From: Natronorubrum bangense
Lineage (GTDB): Archaea > Halobacteriota > Halobacteria > Halobacteriales > Natrialbaceae
Length of the DNA stretch: 64,000 bases
NCBI RefSeq assembly: GCF_004799645.1
Contig: NZ_CP031305.1
Span: 1,922,001-1,986,000 of the forward strand
Reading direction: 5' to 3'
This document shows positions 60,022 to 64,000 of this stretch, piece by piece; the stretch's first letter is position 1; each line of letters begins with the position of its first letter. The notes under the pieces were generated by a model. That model made no database searches, was not told where the DNA came from, and saw only the letters and a list, made by a program, of their open reading frames with translations. The position numbers were made by a program, and so were the translations under genes.

Positions 60022-60222
60022 TCACTCGTGTTCCTGACTGTCTTGCTGGCCCAGCAGCGAGACGACAATACCTGCGAATCCGAGCACGACGATCACGATG
60101 CCGGTGAGTAAGTCGACCACGCCGAACAGGGCAAGCACTGACCCCGTCATCACGAGCGCGAGATTGGCGAGCATCGCGGCACGGGGCGAACGGAGCTGCT
60201 GTAGAACCGACGAGACGCTCAT
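60022..60222 (-). CDS. Small membrane protein, function unknown
   Basis: The product is 66 residues with two hydrophobic helices (AAMLANLALVMTGSVLALFGV and LTGIVIVVLGFAGIVVSLLG). It starts MSVSSVLQQLRSPRAA at the ATG 60220-60222. It is convergent with the methyltransferase gene (gap of 21 bases) and 75 bases downstream of the HTH regulator on the same strand. No family is recognised. Confidence 0.65.
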   Translation of the reverse strand: MSVSSVLQQLRSPRAAMLANLALVMTGSVLALFGVVDLLTGIVIVVLGFAGIVVSLLGQQDSQEHE

Positions 60223-60297
60223 ACGAGGACACTCGTTGGGATCGCAAAATCCGTTGTCATCGCACTCGAGCACCACTGCGGTCGCGTCGATGAGCCC

Positions 60298-60954
60298 TTA
60301 CTCCGAGTGAGTACTCGGGTACACCGTGTTCTCGGTGAGGGTTTTGACCCCCCGACGGAAGCGCTCGGAGGTCGCGTTTGGCGAGATATCGAACTGCTCG
60401 CCGAGTTCGGCGAGCGAACACGAGCGCGGAATGTCGAGATAGCCGGCGTCGACGGCGGCGATGAGCGTCTCGCGCTGTTGGTCGGTCAGCCCGAACTGGC
60501 TGTCGCCGTCGCCAGTCCGTTCCTCGTAGAGTCGCTGTAACTCGAGGCTGACATCGTTCTCAACGAAAAAGCGGTGAAACCGCTCGAGTGCGCCCTCGGT
60601 GGGAAACACGGCACGAAAGTGCCAGCCCTCGTGCGTTGCCGTAACTGTTCGCAGGAGACTCCCATCCTCGATCAGGATCGGATACACACTCTTCGCTCGG
60701 CCGTCGGGTGTCAACTCGAGGTGATAGAGCCGCCGGTCGTCGAACTCGACGACCCGCGTGGGCGGTTTGACGGTCGGATCGTCCTCGAGGGCCGTGTCGA
60801 ACGTGTCATACGACTCGCCTTCGACCCAGACGAGCATTCGATGGTCGCCGTCCTCGGTGAGATCCGACTGCTCCCATGTGACTGTCGCGTCCGGTACAGC
60901 CGACAACGTGTTGCGGAGGATCGGGTAGTCGATCCAGAACGTACTGAGTAGCAT
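60298..60954 (-). CDS. Bacterio-opsin-activator-type HTH_10 regulator, second copy
   Basis: The product is 218 residues. The C-terminal HTH_10 domain reads LTDQQRETLIAAVDAGYLDI, PRSCSLAELGEQFDISPNA, TSERFRRGVKTLTENT. The N-terminal sensor-like part (FWIDYPILRNTLSAVPDATV, SLLRTVTATHEGWHFRAVFP) is the Bat-type input domain shared with other haloarchaeal paralogs. It is a transcription regulator of unknown target. The ATG at 60952-60954 is used; the upstream frame looks non-coding. It is divergent from the DUF7344-like gene. Confidence 0.87.
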   Translation of the reverse strand: MLLSTFWIDYPILRNTLSAVPDATVTWEQSDLTEDGDHRMLVWVEGESYDTFDTALEDDPTVKPPTRVVEFDDRRLYHLELTPDGRAKSVYPILIEDGSLLRTVTATHEGWHFRAVFPTEGALERFHRFFVENDVSLELQRLYEERTGDGDSQFGLTDQQRETLIAAVDAGYLDIPRSCSLAELGEQFDISPNATSERFRRGVKTLTENTVYPSTHSE

Positions 60955-61079
60955 CTGAAACGGTCTGTATTCTCGCCCCCGCTGGATGGGGACTGGTTCC
61001 CTATTCTGCCTTATTGATGATAAAGGACGTGAGTATTTCCGCATCGTTTCTATCCGATGGCACGACCACTAGTCAGAGA

Positions 61080-61463
61080 ATGACCGACAGGAACGTGGTG
61101 GGGGCGTCGGATAACACCTGCACAGCGATCTCGTTCGATCTCCTGAGCGACCCTTGCCGCCAATCTATCTTTCAGTACGTACTGCAGACACGAACGGACA
61201 GTGTCTCGTTCACGGAACTCGCCACCAACGTTGGTCCTCGGCCCGCGTCGTCGGCCGAGACCGATGCTGAGTCGCAGGCGCTCGAGTTGGAGCTTCGTCA
61301 CGTACATCTACCGATGTTGGACGATGCAGGGCTGCTCGAGTATGAGCCCAGCACCGACCGGATCCGTCTCGATCAGTCCGCGTTTACCGACTGTCTCGAG
61401 GACGTCCACTCGACAGTGACGGCCCTGCAAAACGCCTCGCTCGAGCAGTCCCCACCGCGTTAG
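61080..61463 (+). CDS. DUF7344-type winged-HTH domain protein
   Basis: The product is 127 residues. A conserved haloarchaeal domain is visible as FDLLSDPCRQSIFQYVLQ, then a segment ending ALELELRHVHLPMLDDAGLL and EYEPSTDRIRL. This is a compact winged helix-turn-helix in which the middle helix pair precedes a hairpin wing, like many halophilic regulators of unknown target. The ATG at 61080 is used; earlier in-frame ATGs would add unconserved residues. Its last bases overlap tail-to-tail with the opposing gene (61460-61463). Confidence 0.75.
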   Translation: MTDRNVVGASDNTCTAISFDLLSDPCRQSIFQYVLQTRTDSVSFTELATNVGPRPASSAETDAESQALELELRHVHLPMLDDAGLLEYEPSTDRIRLDQSAFTDCLEDVHSTVTALQNASLEQSPPR

Positions 61464-62122
61464 ACGACGTCACCGCGGACCGTTACCCCGTCTTGTTGTT
61501 CGCGCCAGGCGTGGAGTTCCTGTGCTGCCGCTGTGGCCGCTTCGCCCTCGAGGCCGAGCATCTCGAGGGCAGCCGACAGCGTCGGCAACGCCAACTCGCT
61601 CTCGCGGAGTTTTCGGAACGCCTCCTCGCTTCGGGTGCCGTCGGCCCACAGACAGACGCCGCGCGGGTCGAGTAACTGCGTGTAGTCCTCGCGCAGTGTC
61701 GCGCCACGCAGCCGCTGGGTGACGTTGTCCTCGAATGAGGCGTTACAGACCTCGAGATGGATTGGTTCGTCGTCCTCGAGCAAGTGAGCCGCGAGACATT
61801 TTTCGGGTGCGGCATGCCCGTTGGCGTTCGCCCGGAGATAGTGGGGGTAGTTGGCGGCCCAGTCCGCCCGAACGGATTGCCCGACGCCGTCGACGTCGTA
61901 CGCCTCGCTTGCGTCGGTCTCTCCGGGGGTGGGCTCGCTGTCGTCTCGCACGAGGATGTCTTTGGTCAGGTAGATATCCAGCCGGTCGACGGGATCGACG
62001 CCGAGTGCGACGTCGCCGAACGCCCAGATCTCCCGCACCGGGACGGGCATTCGGTCCTCTTCGACGGTGTCGACCAACTCCTCGAGCCGATCGACTGCAT
62101 CACGGCGATCAAAGCCACTCAT
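61460..62122 (-). CDS. Conserved haloarchaeal protein of unknown function (DUF7095-like)
   Basis: The product is 220 residues from the ATG at 62120-62122. It is acidic and alpha/beta, with segments RREAVDRLEEL-like RRDAVDRLEELVDTVEEDRM, PVREIWAFGDVALGVDPVDR, LDIYLTKDILVRDD, HYLRANANGHAAPEKCLAAHL and LAALEMLGLEGEA-like LSAALEMLGLEGEAATAAAQ. It is a well-conserved haloarchaeal type without a proven function; a nucleotidyltransferase-like fold is possible but not shown. Its 3' end overlaps the DUF7344-like gene by four bases. Confidence 0.78.
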   Translation of the reverse strand: MSGFDRRDAVDRLEELVDTVEEDRMPVPVREIWAFGDVALGVDPVDRLDIYLTKDILVRDDSEPTPGETDASEAYDVDGVGQSVRADWAANYPHYLRANANGHAAPEKCLAAHLLEDDEPIHLEVCNASFEDNVTQRLRGATLREDYTQLLDPRGVCLWADGTRSEEAFRKLRESELALPTLSAALEMLGLEGEAATAAAQELHAWREQQDGVTVRGDVV

Positions 62123-62187
62123 TGGCGGATGTGGGGTCTCGAGTCGCAAAACGGTTTCTTCGGGCCATGCCCACAGCCACGGCCTGT

Positions 62188-62655
62188 TTACTCATCTCGG
62201 CCGTTCGCGATGTAGACTGTCTTTCGAACGGTTGCGTGGACTGTTCCATCGCTGTCGACGAGGTCGACGGTGTAGTGACGGTCGATCGACTCCGTTCCCT
62301 CGGTTTCGAGTTCGGCCTGGATCGCCTCGAGTTCCGCGTCGGAGAGTCGAAAGTTTGCGTACAGCGTCTCTCGACCGGGCTTTTTGAACCGTACCTCGGC
62401 CTCCTTGTCCCAGACGACGTACTCGTCACCGAGCGTTTTCAGCAGCATCATCATGTAAAACGGATCGACAGCTGCGTAGATGCTGCCGCCGAAGATGGTG
62501 CCAACGTAGTTTCGCGTTCGCCACGACAGCGGTAGCTTGATGTGGACTTCCTGCCAGTCGGGCGCGACGTACGTTACGCGGCCGCCAGTCCCACGATAGG
62601 CCGGAAACAGATTGAACCCCAGCCGGTAGAGCCGAGCTCTAAGGGCGTCGAACAT
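62188..62655 (-). CDS. Hotdog-fold protein, DUF4442/PaaI-type thioesterase-like
   Basis: The product is 155 residues. A hotdog fold is suggested by RVTYVAPDWQEVHIKLPLSW, RTRNYVGTIFGGSIYAAVDP (the conserved GxxxGG helix), VWDKEAEVRFKKPGRETLYA and DGTVHATVRKTVYIANGRD. Members are acyl-CoA thioesterases or putative tetrameric acyl-CoA hydrolases. The ATG at 62653-62655 starts at the conserved helix; an earlier frame is not coding. It is divergent from the alpha/beta-hydrolase gene with a spacer of about 150 bases. Confidence 0.82.
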   Translation of the reverse strand: MFDALRARLYRLGFNLFPAYRGTGGRVTYVAPDWQEVHIKLPLSWRTRNYVGTIFGGSIYAAVDPFYMMMLLKTLGDEYVVWDKEAEVRFKKPGRETLYANFRLSDAELEAIQAELETEGTESIDRHYTVDLVDSDGTVHATVRKTVYIANGRDE

Positions 62656-62806
62656 GGGTTCGATTCGTGTGGCCGCTCGGAAAGCTATTTGTGAACGGGT
62701 GACCCGATCCTCGCCGTTTTTCCGCCGCCCTTGGACGAGTTGCTGGCCACGGCGAGTTTGTGTCAGGAGAGCACCTTTTTTATCCGTTCCGGGCGAACGA
62801 AAACCT

Positions 62807-63541
62807 ATGAGACACCGAATCTTCGGCGAGGACGGCGACGAGGAACTCGTGTTCGTCATGGGCTGGGGCAACCGCTGGACCCACGAGAACGTCAGTTGGC
62901 TCATCGGAAAGCTGACTGATGCCGGCTACCGTGTGCATGCGTTCGAACTCCCGACGAATATCGAGGACTTCAAAGCCGACTGGCTCGAGCCAATCGCCGA
63001 ATACGTCGTCGACCTCGAGTCCTACCAGCTGCTGGGACACAGCGCGGGTGCTCTCATTGCTCAGGCGCTAGACGGCGCGGACAACCACGTCTATCTGAGT
63101 CCGTGGTGGGGATACAGCGAGGCGTATCCGGAACCACTGTTGGATGTGGTATCGAAACTGCCAACGACGTTCCCGTGTTTGCCGATCGGCGAAATGGATC
63201 GCGCGGCACTCGGCGAGAAGGCAACGGACCACCAGATCGCGACGACACCGCGATGGGTGTCGCCGGCGTTCGTCAGCGAAACCCGCCGAGCCCAAGCCGA
63301 GTTGCTGACGATCGACCACGACGCGGTCGTCTTCTGTTCACTGCGCGATCCCGTCGTCAGTCTGGCTCCGATCGGTGAGCGGGTGCCTGCTGAACACGTC
63401 GTCCTCTACGACGGCGGTCACGAGCTGTTCTCCTCCGTGAGCCGCGACCACCATATCGACACGCTGCTTGCTGCCCTCGAGAACGGTGCCGACGCCGTCG
63501 AGGAAGACAAGACGAGTGGAGAAGAGCCCGTTCCGGCCTGA
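62807..63541 (+). CDS. Alpha/beta hydrolase
   Basis: The product is 244 residues. The oxyanion-loop region is LVFVMGWGNRWTHENVSWLI and the nucleophile elbow YQLLGHSAGALIAQALDG contains the catalytic Ser in GHSAG. A later VLYDGGHELFSS carries the catalytic His, and VVFCSLRDPVVSLAP likely the acid. It is a soluble serine hydrolase (esterase/lipase-like) of unknown substrate. The ATG at 62807 lies about 27 bases after CCTTTTTTATCCG, fitting a leaderless transcript. It precedes ncsA by 63 bases. Confidence 0.85.
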   Translation: MRHRIFGEDGDEELVFVMGWGNRWTHENVSWLIGKLTDAGYRVHAFELPTNIEDFKADWLEPIAEYVVDLESYQLLGHSAGALIAQALDGADNHVYLSPWWGYSEAYPEPLLDVVSKLPTTFPCLPIGEMDRAALGEKATDHQIATTPRWVSPAFVSETRRAQAELLTIDHDAVVFCSLRDPVVSLAPIGERVPAEHVVLYDGGHELFSSVSRDHHIDTLLAALENGADAVEEDKTSGEEPVPA

Positions 63542-63604
63542 CAATCCCGCTGAACCGACGAAGAGACGAAACGGACATACGCGTTCGTCGGTAAGCTGAC
63601 CACA

Positions 63605-64000
63605 ATGGATTGTAACCGGTGTCCCGAGGAGGCAGTCATGCACGCCGCCTACTCCGGGGCGCATCTCTGTGCGGACCACTTCCGCGAGTCGGTCGAAAAA
63701 CGGGTGCGCCGCCGCGTGCGTCGGGACGATCTCGTCCCACACGACGTGACGCCCGAAAACCCACAGACGTGGGTGATCGGCCTCTCTGGGGGCAAAGACA
63801 GCGTTGTCCTCACGCAGATTCTCCATGATACCTTCGCCAAAGATCCCCGTATCGAGCTTATCGGACTGACGATCCACGAGGGTATCGAGGGCTACCGAGA
63901 CAAGAGCCTCGAGGCCTGTCTCGACCTCACCGACGACCTTGGCATCCGCCACGAAGTCGTCAGCTACGAGGAGGAGTTCGGCGTCCGGATGGACGACGTC
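63605..64000 (+). CDS. ncsA: tRNA 2-thiolation/cytosolic thiouridylase NcsA, partial
   Basis: 132 residues are visible; the gene continues beyond the window. It has an N-terminal zinc knuckle MDCNRCPEEAVMHAAYSGAH-LCADHF and the PP-loop WVIGLSGGKDSVVLTQILHD (SGGKDS at residues 61-66), which binds ATP. The next strand reads IELIGLTIHEGIEGYRDKSL. NcsA/Ctu1-type enzymes thiolate U34 of tRNA-Lys, -Glu and -Gln, using SAMP2 as sulfur carrier in haloarchaea. The ATG at 63605 begins at the zinc motif. Confidence 0.92.
   Translation, partial: MDCNRCPEEAVMHAAYSGAHLCADHFRESVEKRVRRRVRRDDLVPHDVTPENPQTWVIGLSGGKDSVVLTQILHDTFAKDPRIELIGLTIHEGIEGYRDKSLEACLDLTDDLGIRHEVVSYEEEFGVRMDDV

Overview
The window is chromosomal DNA from a haloarchaeon, probably of the Natrialbales type. 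The evidence is the high GC content with GC-rich third codon positions (gac, gtc, ctc, cgc), very acidic proteins, archaeal genes (thermosome, RtcA, haloarchaeal SepF, Bat-type HTH_10 regulators, an Lrp/glnA pair, a PGF-CTERM surface protein, NcsA) and many TATA-like boxes about 25 bases upstream of start codons, which suggests leaderless transcripts. Species is inferred only from these features. There is no rRNA, CRISPR array, replication origin or intact insertion sequence; one tRNA-Ser(GGA) is present.

Layout. 1-6.6 kb: the end of an amidohydrolase gene divergent from an IclR regulator with two matching operator-like sites, then a SOUL protein, a short-chain dehydrogenase behind a perfect palindrome, an HTH regulator and a DapA/KDG-aldolase-family lyase. 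6.8-13 kb: mutL, an MFS transporter, rtcA and a KDG-kinase gene preceded by a tiny coupled upstream ORF. 13.2-16.1 kb: a translationally coupled 2-oxoacid dehydrogenase E1alpha/E1beta/lipoyl-protein operon with no E2 or E3. 16.2-25 kb: a PGF-CTERM protein, an hsp20 gene broken by a nonsense codon, GNAT, an RNB ribonuclease, a membrane-embedded phosphoesterase, a TMEM175-like channel, a PUA protein, sepF and a Bat-like regulator. 25-35 kb: citrate synthase, ilvA-ridA, tRNA-Ser, an SRAP protein, the thermosome, and lrp divergent from glnA. 34.8-49 kb: a PAP2 phosphatase pseudogene, a second phosphoesterase, gamma-carbonic-anhydrase-like and CBS proteins, CaiB CoA-transferase, an orphan E1alpha divergent from an acyl-CoA synthetase, two UspA proteins, aldehyde dehydrogenase, an SDR and a membrane spermidine-synthase-like protein. 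49-64 kb: a CobW GTPase, an ArsA/Get3 ATPase pair, CstA, YchF with a partial tandem duplication of its 5' region, cold-shock protein, endonuclease IV, a methyltransferase, regulators, a thioesterase, a hydrolase and the start of ncsA.

How the genes fit together. Central carbon and amino-acid metabolism dominate: a KDG kinase and a DapA-family lyase (sugar-acid breakdown), E1/lipoyl components, citrate synthase, acyl-CoA activation and CoA transfer, peptide import by CstA, threonine deamination with RidA detoxifying its imine products, and glutamine synthetase beside an Lrp regulator. The rest is mostly housekeeping, with stress (Hsp20, UspA, CSP), DNA repair (MutL, Nfo, SRAP) and RNA (RtcA, RNB, NcsA) functions.

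The least conventional observations are: an approximately 80 bp palindromic element present in three clear copies next to gene ends; the leaderless 16-codon ORF overlapping the kdgK start as GTGA; the duplicated and decayed 5' end of ychF carrying a two-hairpin insertion; the nonsense codon in hsp20; and the E1/lipoyl operon without its acyltransferase. No undescribed multi-gene system could be demonstrated from the sequence alone.
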